This document shows positions 42,086 to 50,818 of a stretch of 64,000 nt of DNA, in pieces. The first letter of the stretch is position 1. Every line of letters begins with the position of its first letter. The position numbers were made by a program, and so were the translations under genes. Below the pieces are notes generated by a model that saw nothing but the letters and a program-made list of their open reading frames with translations, made no database searches and had not been told where the DNA came from. The DNA is taken from the NCBI RefSeq assembly GCF_002498315.1, contig NZ_DAGX01000002.1:810067-874066 (forward strand), given 5' to 3'. Source of the DNA: Methanofollis sp. UBA420 (GTDB lineage: Archaea; Halobacteriota; Methanomicrobia; Methanomicrobiales; Methanofollaceae).

Positions 42086-43480
42086 ATGAGTCTAGAGAGG
42101 GATGTATCAGCGGCCGCCAGACGGATCCGCGAGGCCGACCGGGTGACGGTCATCTCGCACATCGACGCCGACGGCATCACCAGCCTCTCGATCCTGATGC
42201 AGGCGATCACCCGCGCCGGGATCGAGGCGGCGCCCGTCTTCGTGCGGCAACTTGAGCCGCTGATGATGCACCACGTCCCGCAGGACGACACACTGAAGGT
42301 CTTCTCCGACCTCGGGGCCGGGCAGCAGAACCTCCTGGAGGAGCACGGCCTTGCCGAAGACAGGGTCGTGATCATCGATCACCACGTCTCGCAGGACGTA
42401 AAGACCCCGTACATGCAGGTGAACGCCCTGCCGTACGGCCACACGAAGTTCTCGGCCGCGGGGGCGGCGTACCTCGTCGCCCGGGCCATCGACGACGACA
42501 CCCACGACCTCGCAAAGCTTGCCGTGATCGGGAATGTCGGCGACATGATGGCCAGGGAGGACTGCGGGCTCATCGGGCCGGCACGGGCGATCGCCGAGGA
42601 CGGGATCGAGTACGGGAATGTCGAGGCACAGCGCGACCTCAACTGCTACGGCATCTCCACCCGCCCCCTGAACCTCTGCCTCGCCTACACCGACGACCCC
42701 TTCATCGAGGGGATCACCAACAACCCGGCAGGGGCGCGGAGGCTCCTTGCGTCCCTCGGCATCCCGGAGAGGACGCGGGAAGGGCGGTGGCGGGTCTGGG
42801 ATGACCTGGACGACGCCGAGAAGCAGGCGGTCTGCTCGGCCCTCGCGGAGCAGATCGTCGCCCACGGCGGCGACGCCGGGAGACTCTGCGCCGAGGTCTA
42901 CCTCTTCCCCGACGAGGCCGGGGGGACGGCCCTGCACAATGCCTCCGAGTTCTCGACCCTCCTCAATGCCTGCGGCAGGTGGGCCCGCCCCGCGGTCGGG
43001 AGCGCGATCTGCGCGGGCGACCGGGCCGCCGCCCTCAGGGAGGCCGGGCAGATGCTCACCCAGCACAGGGCAACAATCCGGGAGATCCTCACCTATATCC
43101 TCACCACCGGCGTCCAGGAACTCGACGCCATCCAGTACCTCCATGTCGGGGACAGGTTCCCCGACACCATCGTCGGAATCGGCGCAGGCATGGCCCTCTC
43201 GAAGCTCGGCCGCGAGAAACCGATCCTCATCATGTGTACCCTCCCCGACGATCCCACCCTCACCAAGGTCTCCATGCGGGCCGACGACCGGATGGTCGGG
43301 GCCGGCATCGACCTTCAGGCGGCCCTCATCGAGGCCGCCGGGCCCTTCGGCGGGGCGGCAGGGGGGCACGCCATCGCCGCGGGGGCATATATCCCGAAAA
43401 CAGCAGAACAGGAGTTTGTATACCGTGTCAACCAGTGCATCAAGAGACAGCGCGGAGCGGCAGGTCAGGGCGATTGCTGA
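42086..43480 (+). CDS. RecJ-like DHH/DHHA1 phosphoesterase
   Basis: A 464-residue single-strand nuclease-type protein of the archaeal RecJ group, some members of which bind the GINS replication complex. Metal motifs: VISHIDADGITS near residue 22, VFSDLGAG, and VIIDHHVS (the DHH). The DHHA1 domain ends with GGAAGGHAIAAGAYIP. It may process DNA or RNA ends at forks. First gene of a six-gene unit; the PUA gene starts within its end. Confidence 0.9.
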   Translation: MSLERDVSAAARRIREADRVTVISHIDADGITSLSILMQAITRAGIEAAPVFVRQLEPLMMHHVPQDDTLKVFSDLGAGQQNLLEEHGLAEDRVVIIDHHVSQDVKTPYMQVNALPYGHTKFSAAGAAYLVARAIDDDTHDLAKLAVIGNVGDMMAREDCGLIGPARAIAEDGIEYGNVEAQRDLNCYGISTRPLNLCLAYTDDPFIEGITNNPAGARRLLASLGIPERTREGRWRVWDDLDDAEKQAVCSALAEQIVAHGGDAGRLCAEVYLFPDEAGGTALHNASEFSTLLNACGRWARPAVGSAICAGDRAAALREAGQMLTQHRATIREILTYILTTGVQELDAIQYLHVGDRFPDTIVGIGAGMALSKLGREKPILIMCTLPDDPTLTKVSMRADDRMVGAGIDLQAALIEAAGPFGGAAGGHAIAAGAYIPKTAEQEFVYRVNQCIKRQRGAAGQGDC

Positions 43481-43901
43481 CTTCCAGTTCGGAAAAGGAG
43501 CCGGAGAGGCGCTTTTCCAGCCAGGCTGCCGCATCGTCAGGTCGAAAACGCGGCGTGTCAGGCAGGTGATGCTCGGGGACGAGCGTATCGTCACCGTCCG
43601 CGCCCAGGACGGGCGGTTCACCCTCGGCATCACAGGCGCCCGCCTGCTTGCGCAGGCGCTCCCTGCGCCCGCATACCGCGTCGTGATCGCGGACGAGGTC
43701 GCCGATTTCGTCGCCGACGGGAAGAACGCCTTTGCCAAACACATCGTCACAGCGGATACCGGCATCAGGGCCGGCGACGAGGTGATCGTCGTGTCCGGGG
43801 AGGACGAGGTGATCGCCACCGGCCAGGCACTCCTCTCGGGCAGAGAAATGGTGGCATTTGATTATGGAGTAGCGGTAAAAGTTAGGAAAGGAGGAAAGTA
43901 A
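43425..43901 (+). CDS. PUA-domain RNA-binding protein
   Basis: A 158-residue protein with a C-terminal PUA domain (AYRVVIADEVADFVADGKN, then AFAKHIVTADTGIRAGDEV, then ATGQALLSGREMV), which binds structured RNA such as tRNA or rRNA. The N-terminal part IADFQFGKGAGEALFQPG is also found in archaeal PUA proteins near NAC. GTG 43425, with GGAG about 11 nt upstream, overlaps the RecJ-like gene by 56 nt; the long in-frame reading upstream is antisense-like and unsupported. NAC follows after 2 nt. Confidence 0.85.
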   Translation: MSTSASRDSAERQVRAIADFQFGKGAGEALFQPGCRIVRSKTRRVRQVMLGDERIVTVRAQDGRFTLGITGARLLAQALPAPAYRVVIADEVADFVADGKNAFAKHIVTADTGIRAGDEVIVVSGEDEVIATGQALLSGREMVAFDYGVAVKVRKGGK

Positions 43902-43903
43902 GC

Positions 43904-44248
43904 GTGTTTCCAGGCGGTAAGATCAATCCGAAAAAGATGAAGCAGATGATGAAGCAGCTCGGCATGGAGATCGAGCAGCTTGAAGACGTGAAGAGGGTCA
44001 TCATCGAGACTGGCAAGGGGAACTATGTCTTCGACGAGGTCGAAGTCGTCGCCACGATCATGCAGGGTGCCACCACCTACCAGATCAATGGCGAGGCGAG
44101 GTTCGAGCCCGCTGCCCTTGAGATCCCGGAAGACGACGTGAAACTGGTGATGGAGCAGACCGGCACCACGGCCGCCGCCGCCCGGGAGGCGCTCGCCGCC
44201 ACCGGCGGAGACATCGCCGAGGCGATCCTGCGTCTGACAGGCGCATGA
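43904..44248 (+). CDS. nac: Nascent polypeptide-associated complex protein (NAC alpha-like)
   Basis: A 114-residue ribosome-associated chaperone. The NAC domain (INPKKMKQMMKQLGMEIEQL, then YVFDEVEVVATIMQGATTYQ) is followed by a C-terminal UBA domain (DDVKLVMEQTGTTAAAAREA). It starts with GTG and overlaps the TrmI gene by 4 nt. Position between a PUA protein and TrmI is conserved in Methanomicrobia as far as I know. Confidence 0.95.
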   Translation: MFPGGKINPKKMKQMMKQLGMEIEQLEDVKRVIIETGKGNYVFDEVEVVATIMQGATTYQINGEARFEPAALEIPEDDVKLVMEQTGTTAAAAREALAATGGDIAEAILRLTGA

Positions 44249-44970
44249 TCCAGGAAGGGGAGCGTCTCATCCTCGTCTCCGCGACGAGGGAATATTATGT
44301 CTCTGCAGGGGAGGGCACCCTCTCCACCGACCTCGGCATCCTGAAGCTCGACACCCTCGTCGGGGCGGCGTACGGCGACGTCGTCGCCACCCACCTGGGC
44401 ACCGAGTTCGTGATCAGGCGGCCGCGGGCGACCGACTTTTTCACCCATGCCGCAAGGACAGGCGCCCCGATGCTCCCGAAGGACATCGGCATGGTCATCG
44501 CCTACACGGGCATGAACAGCAGGGACACCGTCCTCGACGCCGGCACAGGGAGCGGCATCGCCGCGATCTATTTCGGCGGCGTCGCGGGGCATGTCGTCAG
44601 CTGCGAGGTGCGGCCCGAGTTCGCAAAGAAGGCCGAGAAAAATATCAGGGACGCGGGCCTCGACAATGTCGAAGTGCGGGCCTGCGACGTCCTCGAGGTG
44701 GAGGGCGAGTTCGACGTCGTCCACCTGGACCTCGGGATCACGCCGGCGCACATCGCCCATGCGCGGACCCTGCTGCGGTCAGGCGGCTACCTGGCCTGTT
44801 ACACCCCCTTCATCGAGCAGATGATGCAGGCCTATGACGAGGCATCGCGCCTTTTTTCCGAGGTGCATACCTATGAGTGCATGGAGAGGGAGATGACGCG
44901 GAGCGCCCGCGGCACCAGGCCGTCGACGCGGGTCGGGCACTCCGGGTACATCACCATTGCACGGGGGTAA
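44245..44970 (+). CDS. trmI: tRNA (adenine-57/58-N1)-methyltransferase TrmI
   Basis: A 241-residue SAM-dependent methyltransferase making m1A57/58 in the T loop. The N-terminal small domain contains YYVSAGEGTLSTDLG; the Rossmann domain has DTVLDAGTGSGIAAIYF (motif I) and FDVVHLDLG (motif IV). It overlaps NAC by 4 nt and ends 2 nt before pyrB, so the operon continues. Confidence 0.92.
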   Translation: MIQEGERLILVSATREYYVSAGEGTLSTDLGILKLDTLVGAAYGDVVATHLGTEFVIRRPRATDFFTHAARTGAPMLPKDIGMVIAYTGMNSRDTVLDAGTGSGIAAIYFGGVAGHVVSCEVRPEFAKKAEKNIRDAGLDNVEVRACDVLEVEGEFDVVHLDLGITPAHIAHARTLLRSGGYLACYTPFIEQMMQAYDEASRLFSEVHTYECMEREMTRSARGTRPSTRVGHSGYITIARG

Positions 44971-44972
44971 AT

Positions 44973-45869
44973 ATGCGGCACATCATCTCGATCAAGGAGT
45001 TTGAAAAGGAGGAGATCGACGCCCTTCTCGACCGCACCCGGGCGATCGATGCAGGGAACTATGACCGGCACGCCCTGGAGGACCGGATCCTCGGGGTGCT
45101 CTTCTTCGAACCTTCGACCCGGACGCGGATGTCTTTCGAGGCGGCGATGGCCCGTCTCGGCGGGAAGTCCATAGACATGGGGGGCGTGGAGGTGAGTTCG
45201 GTCGTCAAGGGCGAGACCCTTGCCGACACGGTACGGGTGGTGAGCGGGTACGCGGACGCGATCGTGCTCCGCCACCCGAAGGAAGGGGCAGCGAGACTCG
45301 CCACCGAGTTCTCCTCGGTCCCGGTGATCAATGCCGGGGACGGTGCCGGCCAGCACCCGTCCCAGACTCTCATCGACCTGTACACGATCAGGCAGGCGAT
45401 GCCCCTGGACGGGATCGATGTCGGCCTCCTCGGCGACCTGCGGTACGGGCGGACGGCCCACTCCCTGGCGTACGCCCTGACGAACTACGACGTCACCATC
45501 CACACTCTCGCCCCGGAGAGCCTGGAGATGCCCCCGAATGTCATCGGGAACCTCCGCGACCGCGGGGTCGAGGTGGTGGAGCACACCAATATCGCGGAGT
45601 TCACGCGGGGCCTGGACGTGATGTACGTGACCAGGATCCAGCGCGAGCGCTTCCCTGACATGGCCTCGTACTACGCGGTCGCTTCGAGCTACCGGGTGAC
45701 CCCCGAACTCCTGGCAGGCGCCCGCGAGAGGATGATCGTCCTCCACCCCCTGCCCAGGGTGGACGAGATCGATCCCGGGGTGGACGCCCTGCCCCATGCC
45801 CGCTACTTCCAGCAGGCGAGGAACGGCATCCCGATCAGGATGGCCCTCCTCCTGGAGGTGATGGGATGA
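44973..45869 (+). CDS. pyrB: Aspartate carbamoyltransferase catalytic subunit
   Basis: A 298-residue enzyme that joins carbamoyl phosphate and aspartate in pyrimidine synthesis. Binding motifs FFEPSTRTRMSFEAAM, HPSQTLIDLYTI and LHPLPRVDEI are intact. ATG 44973 is chosen since the family begins MRHIISIKEF and it lies 2 nt after the trmI stop. It overlaps pyrI by 4 nt (ATGA), giving coupled synthesis of the two ATCase chains. Confidence 0.97.
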   Translation: MRHIISIKEFEKEEIDALLDRTRAIDAGNYDRHALEDRILGVLFFEPSTRTRMSFEAAMARLGGKSIDMGGVEVSSVVKGETLADTVRVVSGYADAIVLRHPKEGAARLATEFSSVPVINAGDGAGQHPSQTLIDLYTIRQAMPLDGIDVGLLGDLRYGRTAHSLAYALTNYDVTIHTLAPESLEMPPNVIGNLRDRGVEVVEHTNIAEFTRGLDVMYVTRIQRERFPDMASYYAVASSYRVTPELLAGARERMIVLHPLPRVDEIDPGVDALPHARYFQQARNGIPIRMALLLEVMG

Positions 45870-46327
45870 GCGGACCGCCGAAGAGCCTCCAGATCAGCCC
45901 GATCAGGAACGGCACGGTGATCGACCACATCCCGGCGGGCGAGGCCTTCAACGTCCTGCGGATCCTCGGGATCACCAGGGCGACGAAGGAAACCCTCTCC
46001 ATCGCCACGAACGTGGCGAGCGGCAAGGCCGGGAGAAAGGACATCGTCAAGATCGAGAACAGGGAACTCAAGAAGGAGGAGGTGGACAGGATCGCCCTCA
46101 TCGCCCCGCAGGCGACGATCAATATCATCAGGAACTACCTGGTCTTCGACAAGAAGGGCGTCGAGATCCCGAAACTCCTCCACGGCGTCGTCAAGTGCCC
46201 GAACCCGGGCTGCATCTCGAACACGAACGAACCCATCCAGAGCAGGTTCGAGGTGACGAAGAAGGGCCTCCACTGCCTGTACTGCGACTGGTACCTCACC
46301 GAGGACATCGCCGGGCATATTATCTGA
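45866..46327 (+). CDS. pyrI: Aspartate carbamoyltransferase regulatory subunit
   Basis: A 153-residue chain that binds nucleotide effectors and assembles with PyrB. The allosteric domain (NGTVIDHIPAGEAFNVLRIL) and zinc domain with CPNPGC and CLYC (four Cys ligands) are complete. A T-rich tract (46329-46341) right after the stop should terminate the operon. Confidence 0.97.
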   Translation: MSGPPKSLQISPIRNGTVIDHIPAGEAFNVLRILGITRATKETLSIATNVASGKAGRKDIVKIENRELKKEEVDRIALIAPQATINIIRNYLVFDKKGVEIPKLLHGVVKCPNPGCISNTNEPIQSRFEVTKKGLHCLYCDWYLTEDIAGHII

Positions 46328-46328
46328 A

Positions 46329-46341
46329 TTTTTTCTTTTTT
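46329..46341 (+). terminator. T-rich terminator of the pyrI operon
   Basis: T6-C-T6-type tract beginning 1-2 nt after the pyrI stop. Confidence 0.55.
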
Positions 46342-46571
46342 GAAAACTCTCGCGTGAAAGCCCTCACGCTGAAAAAGAGGGGGTATATCATTGGGTCGGT
46401 CTTGGTGATGTCTCATTTTTTAGACATAGGTCTATTTTTTGGTAGTGTTCTCTCCGGGCATCGGGCCTGAGGACCGCACGTACGGCGAGCGAGCACGGCG
46501 GCCAGCCTCCCCCACACTTTCAGCCCCCGCACAGCCCCCCCTTTATCGGATTTCTGCGCCATTTTCTCTTC

Positions 46572-46708
46572 ATGCCATACACATCCGGCGACAGACCAGG
46601 CAAGGGCAGATATTTCTGCCTCGGGTGTGGGAAGGTTCTCACGCTCACAACACCGACACCCTCCCGCCGTGCCGCCTCTGCAAGGGCGACGAGTTCATGA
46701 AGGAGTGA
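46572..46708 (+). pseudogene. Frameshifted small zinc-ribbon protein
   Basis: ATG 46572 opens MPYTSGDRPGKGRYFCLGCG followed by KVLTL, and the rest of the family sequence, TDTLPPCRLCKGDEFMKE to the TGA at 46706-46708, lies in another frame from about 46650. Together they make the roughly 45-residue zinc ribbon (CLGC plus CRLC) common in methanogens and bacteria. A one- or two-base indel in the ACGCTCACAACACC stretch breaks it; a sequencing error is a possible alternative. Function of the intact family is unknown. Confidence 0.65.
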
Positions 46709-46861
46709 GACCGTCACCTCTTCGCGAATTTCTTTCTTTTTCGAGCACCGGTCGCCCTAATCTCTTCATCAAAACAGGAGGATCAGGTATCGCTCTCCCG
46801 CGGAGATTCTCCCCCGTGCAGAGGGCCGATGAGAGAGGTCCGTCCCGCACACACAAAATCT

Positions 46862-49495
46862 TCAACGTTTTTGTAACTCATACAGTAGAGACAACTTCTC
46901 AAAAGAGTCAGCAAATCTCTCCGACTGAATTTTTGCACGGATCTTGGCATTTTGTACCAATTTAGGTTCTTGGACATACCGATTATATAGCACAGCTTCA
47001 ACAACTTTGGACACTTGTTCCTTTGAAATTCTTTTGTTTAAATCAAAGGCCAACGCTCGAAACCCATTCACCCCGAGTTTGCGCCCCGATGCATCCAATA
47101 TATCTTCTTTTATGTCGTTTTGAGTCAAGATTTTTCTTTCTTCTGGCTTTAAATCATCATTTTCAGACCTAATTATTTCATAAATCGACTTGTAATCAAT
47201 TGTCTGGAATAGATCAACCTTCTCCTCAAATCTCAATACACTGGCCTGTTTTTCTGGAGATACATGATCCGAAGCAAGTTTTGAGATATAATTCGCAAAA
47301 TCAAGATTTTTTAGTACCGCAATATCTGAAATGCCATCATCATCTAATAAACCAAGACAATATTTTGATAAGGTAATTTTGTGAATGATTAATCCAATAT
47401 CATATTTCGTACCCTCAAAAGAAGGATAAGATCTCCGAAGTGCTATTTTCAAGTCGCTTAAAATGCTTTTTTCAAAATCAGAAAAGGTCTCATTATCTTC
47501 CAGCACACCAATACGAGTGCTTGGTGAGAAACTGATAAAATCGTAATTCGGAGTTATACCATATCTTTCTTTGTTATCTCGTAGTTTCTTCTCAGTTTTC
47601 GTATCCCACTTTTTCTCAGGATCCTTTGACTCCAAATATCTAATAGAAAGGGAATCTATCAGATCTCTTAAGTTTCCGCGTTTTGAGTCAAACATTATTA
47701 CATATGCCCCAAAAATTTGAGCATCAATAGCTTTTTCGATTGAATCAACGTTAACATTTTGAAAATTATCCTTCAAGACATCCTTTAATATTGAATATTT
47801 TTCAATTTCAGAAATCTGTTCTTTAATATCCTTGGCAGATGCATCAATAAACTTTTTTAAGTATGATCCACTGCTATCAAACCATTTACCTTCACTAAGT
47901 TCAGATTTAAGAAATTTAAAATCATCAGAGTTCCGTTTCGAATATTCTGATTTAATCAAATCTAGATCTTGTATCAATTCAATAAGTCGAACTGGTTCAG
48001 CCCGATCAAATTCATTCGATTTTTCGTAATAGGCTCGAATAATTGCTGTAGTTATGTCTTCAGCCGATCTTTGACATGCAGACACCCTGATTGACAAATC
48101 ATTGCTAAATTTCAATGAGATGGATGCATTTGCAAAGCCATGACGATAGTCCTCAGGTAACGAATCAATACTCCTCAATGCATCCAGACCTATATTATAT
48201 GCCAAATCGATAACTTGAATTGCAAAGTTGTCTGTTTGAACCTTCTGTTCATCAATGATATATTGAAGTGTGAGTTGGAATTGTAGATTTATTCCATTCT
48301 TTACAAGAAAATCGATGTAGCTATTAATATAATCCATCAGTCTGATATTATTGGAAACAATTCTGTTGATTTCAGCTAGATCAAATGCATCAATAGACTT
48401 CAGTGTCCTGATAATATCGTCCAGTCGATATTGGTAATATGGAGGAGGGTCGACAATAATCCTATTGGTAATCAATATTTGTGAAAGAGAGTAGAGATCA
48501 GTATCAGAATTAAGAATTTCTCTGAAGACTTTCCTTGTATCTTTTCCATTGTGTTCATAAAACAGCAGTAAAATCAATTTCTGAGAGACTACAATGCCCT
48601 CACTACTCAATTGAAAGATTATTTTATCAACTATAGATTTTTCCCAAAAATTTTCATCATTGATTATGTGATCATTTGCCGGTGCAAATTGCTTTAATTC
48701 AGTGAAAAAGTCGGGTTCTCTGCATAATCCATAATAGTTGAGTGCAAGCCTGAAATTCTCAACTAATGTGCGATATCTCGTCAAAAGAGTTAATTCATCG
48801 AACGCTTGGGAGATGAGAGGAACTGATTTTCCAATGTTAACAATAAGGGTATCGATCACTCCAGTTGCCTGTGCAAAAAAAGGCTCAGTGTTTGTAAATT
48901 TTTGTTTATGTACTCGCATCCGATTAATTTTCCAATTCTGCTGCGAGACTAACAATTTGTTATTATTCATAGATTCATATGAATCTTCGAAAGAACTCTC
49001 CACTGATTGAGAAGATTTCCACATCAAGAAGAGAGAACAAGTTATTATTACTAAGAGTATTAAATCGAGGAGGGAGAAACCCATAATACCGATCCCTAAA
49101 ACAGGGAATATACTAACAATATATCCAGAACGCGAACTTATGATAATGCATCCAAGTAAGAGCAAAACCGGAAAAACAAGTTGATTGTATTGATATTTGA
49201 TTTCCTTATTCGCATTGATAAGATATTTAACAGAATCATCAATGGAAGATGCTGCAATTGCTAAACGTGATTTAAAAAATGTCCCCAGTTCAGTCTCATC
49301 ACGGGATAGATCGCAATTTATTTGTTCGATTTGATCTTGGGCATCTTCAAAAGAACTTTTAATATTTGCAGAAAGATCCACCAAATTCTGTTCAACAGAT
49401 CGCTTCTCAGACCTAATTCCATCAATATAACTGGACACTTCACCCTGAATGTCACTTAAACTTTTTTTCTCAGCTTTCGAAGACTCTCCCTTCAT
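46862..49495 (-). CDS. AT-rich orphan: coiled-coil membrane protein of unknown function
   Basis: An 877-residue protein unlike any family I recognise. Residues 1-100 are charged, probably coiled coil; two to three membrane helices span about 106-160; the remaining 700 residues are soluble, mainly helical, with a Lys/Asp/Ile/Asn-rich composition. Its DNA is AT-rich while all neighbours are GC-rich, and codon use differs accordingly, so recent horizontal transfer is likely. It stands alone with AT-rich flanks; a TATA-like AATTATAC lies just upstream on the minus strand (about 49507-49514). Defence or conflict function is possible but unsupported by motifs. Confidence 0.7.
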   Translation of the reverse strand: MKGESSKAEKKSLSDIQGEVSSYIDGIRSEKRSVEQNLVDLSANIKSSFEDAQDQIEQINCDLSRDETELGTFFKSRLAIAASSIDDSVKYLINANKEIKYQYNQLVFPVLLLLGCIIISSRSGYIVSIFPVLGIGIMGFSLLDLILLVIITCSLFLMWKSSQSVESSFEDSYESMNNNKLLVSQQNWKINRMRVHKQKFTNTEPFFAQATGVIDTLIVNIGKSVPLISQAFDELTLLTRYRTLVENFRLALNYYGLCREPDFFTELKQFAPANDHIINDENFWEKSIVDKIIFQLSSEGIVVSQKLILLLFYEHNGKDTRKVFREILNSDTDLYSLSQILITNRIIVDPPPYYQYRLDDIIRTLKSIDAFDLAEINRIVSNNIRLMDYINSYIDFLVKNGINLQFQLTLQYIIDEQKVQTDNFAIQVIDLAYNIGLDALRSIDSLPEDYRHGFANASISLKFSNDLSIRVSACQRSAEDITTAIIRAYYEKSNEFDRAEPVRLIELIQDLDLIKSEYSKRNSDDFKFLKSELSEGKWFDSSGSYLKKFIDASAKDIKEQISEIEKYSILKDVLKDNFQNVNVDSIEKAIDAQIFGAYVIMFDSKRGNLRDLIDSLSIRYLESKDPEKKWDTKTEKKLRDNKERYGITPNYDFISFSPSTRIGVLEDNETFSDFEKSILSDLKIALRRSYPSFEGTKYDIGLIIHKITLSKYCLGLLDDDGISDIAVLKNLDFANYISKLASDHVSPEKQASVLRFEEKVDLFQTIDYKSIYEIIRSENDDLKPEERKILTQNDIKEDILDASGRKLGVNGFRALAFDLNKRISKEQVSKVVEAVLYNRYVQEPKLVQNAKIRAKIQSERFADSFEKLSLLYELQKR

Positions 49496-49838
49496 TTCAT
49501 GATCGAATTATACATGGCATCCCATGAGGATTTCGATTATGTTTCTTGGGGTTACCCTTTTGAAAATTCGAGTAATCTTAGCCTTCATAAACAGAGGAGC
49601 AAGCAAACCGTAATGTGAAACATATTCTCATCCTAGCTGGAAGAAAAAAATAAGGAATACAAAAGTGTCGGCAAATTTTCAAAAGAACCCAAGGGAGGAG
49701 GAGAGCCACTCCCGGTAACCCATCTATAACATCGACGGAAAAAAGAAAGCCCAAAAAAAAGTCCCGCCACCCTCTCCGCCCACATCCCGACAGATCGCGG
49801 CGATCAAAAAACGCCGTACCAAAAAAGATCTACAGATC
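49496..49838. other. AT-rich intergenic edge of the island
   Basis: No supported gene. It contains the putative promoter of the orphan gene at its left end and poly-A-rich words (49640-49660, 49738-49760). GC content rises back to the local norm from about 49765, marking the right border of the AT-rich island. No direct repeats or tRNA gene indicating an attachment site were seen. Confidence 0.4.
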
Positions 49839-50297
49839 TCACCGCATCAGGTGCCCGGCCTCGTCGATCTCGCCCCTGATGATCCGGGTCGAGGAGATCC
49901 AGCGGTTGTCCTCCGCGAGCACGCAGGCAATCTGGTGGATCTCGACCATCCTCTTCCCCTTCGCCCGGCGGAGCTTGTTGATCTCCAGGGCCACCGGCAG
50001 GGTCTCCTCGGAGACGACCAGGATGTCGAAGTCGGTCTCTAGGGCCGAGCCGTACCTGTCGTTCAACTCCTCGACCTCCCACCTCACCCCTGCGGGGAGG
50101 CCCTGCACGTACCTCTCCAGCGCCGCCTTCCTCTCGTCGTACGACATCACGGGATGACTCTTCCTCCCCGCGAAGGTGTCGGAGGAGAGGCCGATGATCA
50201 CGGTCCCTTCCGGGCCTGCAAGTTCAAAAGAACGCGATATCAGTTTCTTGTGTCCCGCGTGCAGGGGGGAGAAGGTGCCCCCGACCATAATCTTCAT
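49839..50297 (-). CDS. coaD: Phosphopantetheine adenylyltransferase (archaeal type)
   Basis: A 152-residue nucleotidyltransferase of the archaeal/eukaryotic PPAT group that makes dephospho-CoA. The nucleotidyl motif VGGTFSPLHAGHKKLI (T/HxGH type) starts the protein and the ISSTRIIRGEI motif near the end replaces the bacterial ISSTxVR. ATG 50297 is favoured: TATA-like TATTATAC lies about 27 nt upstream (leaderless), while the longer reading from 50318 includes that promoter. Divergent from the carbonic-anhydrase-like gene. Confidence 0.9.
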   Translation of the reverse strand: MKIMVGGTFSPLHAGHKKLISRSFELAGPEGTVIIGLSSDTFAGRKSHPVMSYDERKAALERYVQGLPAGVRWEVEELNDRYGSALETDFDILVVSEETLPVALEINKLRRAKGKRMVEIHQIACVLAEDNRWISSTRIIRGEIDEAGHLMR

Positions 50298-50326
50298 TGA
50301 TAGTAATGGGGAATCCATAGTATAAT

Positions 50327-50818
50327 ATGAACCACAATCTGCGCATCGGCGATGAGGTCTTCATTGCGGAAAACGCCACCCTGCTCGGCGACGTCACTAT
50401 CGGCGACCGTTCCGGCGTCTGGTTCGGCGCCGTGCTGCGCGGCGACCGCGACCGGATCGTCGTCGGCGCCGACTCCAATGTCCAGGACAATGCCACCGTC
50501 CATGGCAGCACCGGCCACCCGACCCTCATCGGCGACCGGGTCTCCATCGGCCACGGCGCAATCGTCCACGGCTGCACCATCTCCGACGAGGTGCTCGTGG
50601 GCATGGGCGCGATCGTGATGAACGGCGCGGTCGTCGGCGAGGGCTCGATCATCGGCGCAGGTGCCGTGGTCACCGAAGGGAAGGTCATCCCGCCGGGCTC
50701 GGTCGTGCTCGGCGTCCCGGGCAAGATCGTCAAGGAGGTCGACGAAGCGCAGCGCGAGCACATCAGAGAGAACGCGAAAGTCTACGTCGAGATGGCCGGG
50801 AGGTACAGGCGTGGCTGA
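50327..50818 (+). CDS. Gamma-carbonic-anhydrase-like hexapeptide protein
   Basis: A 163-residue left-handed beta-helix protein of the gamma-carbonic anhydrase/YrdA family. Hexapeptide repeats run through most of it (LLGDVTIGDRSGVWFGAVLR, then VQDNATVHGS and VSIGHGAIVHGCTI), supplying the three His ligands for a metal. Activity of YrdA-type members is often undetectable, so bicarbonate formation is uncertain. It overlaps the HdrA-like gene by 8 nt, forming an operon with it and mtnA. Confidence 0.88.
   Translation: MNHNLRIGDEVFIAENATLLGDVTIGDRSGVWFGAVLRGDRDRIVVGADSNVQDNATVHGSTGHPTLIGDRVSIGHGAIVHGCTISDEVLVGMGAIVMNGAVVGEGSIIGAGAVVTEGKVIPPGSVVLGVPGKIVKEVDEAQREHIRENAKVYVEMAGRYRRG

Noticed and set aside
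46862..49838. Integrated element with attachment sites
   Set aside because: Despite the AT-rich composition I found no integrase, no flanking direct repeats and no tRNA at the borders, so only simple gene acquisition is claimed.
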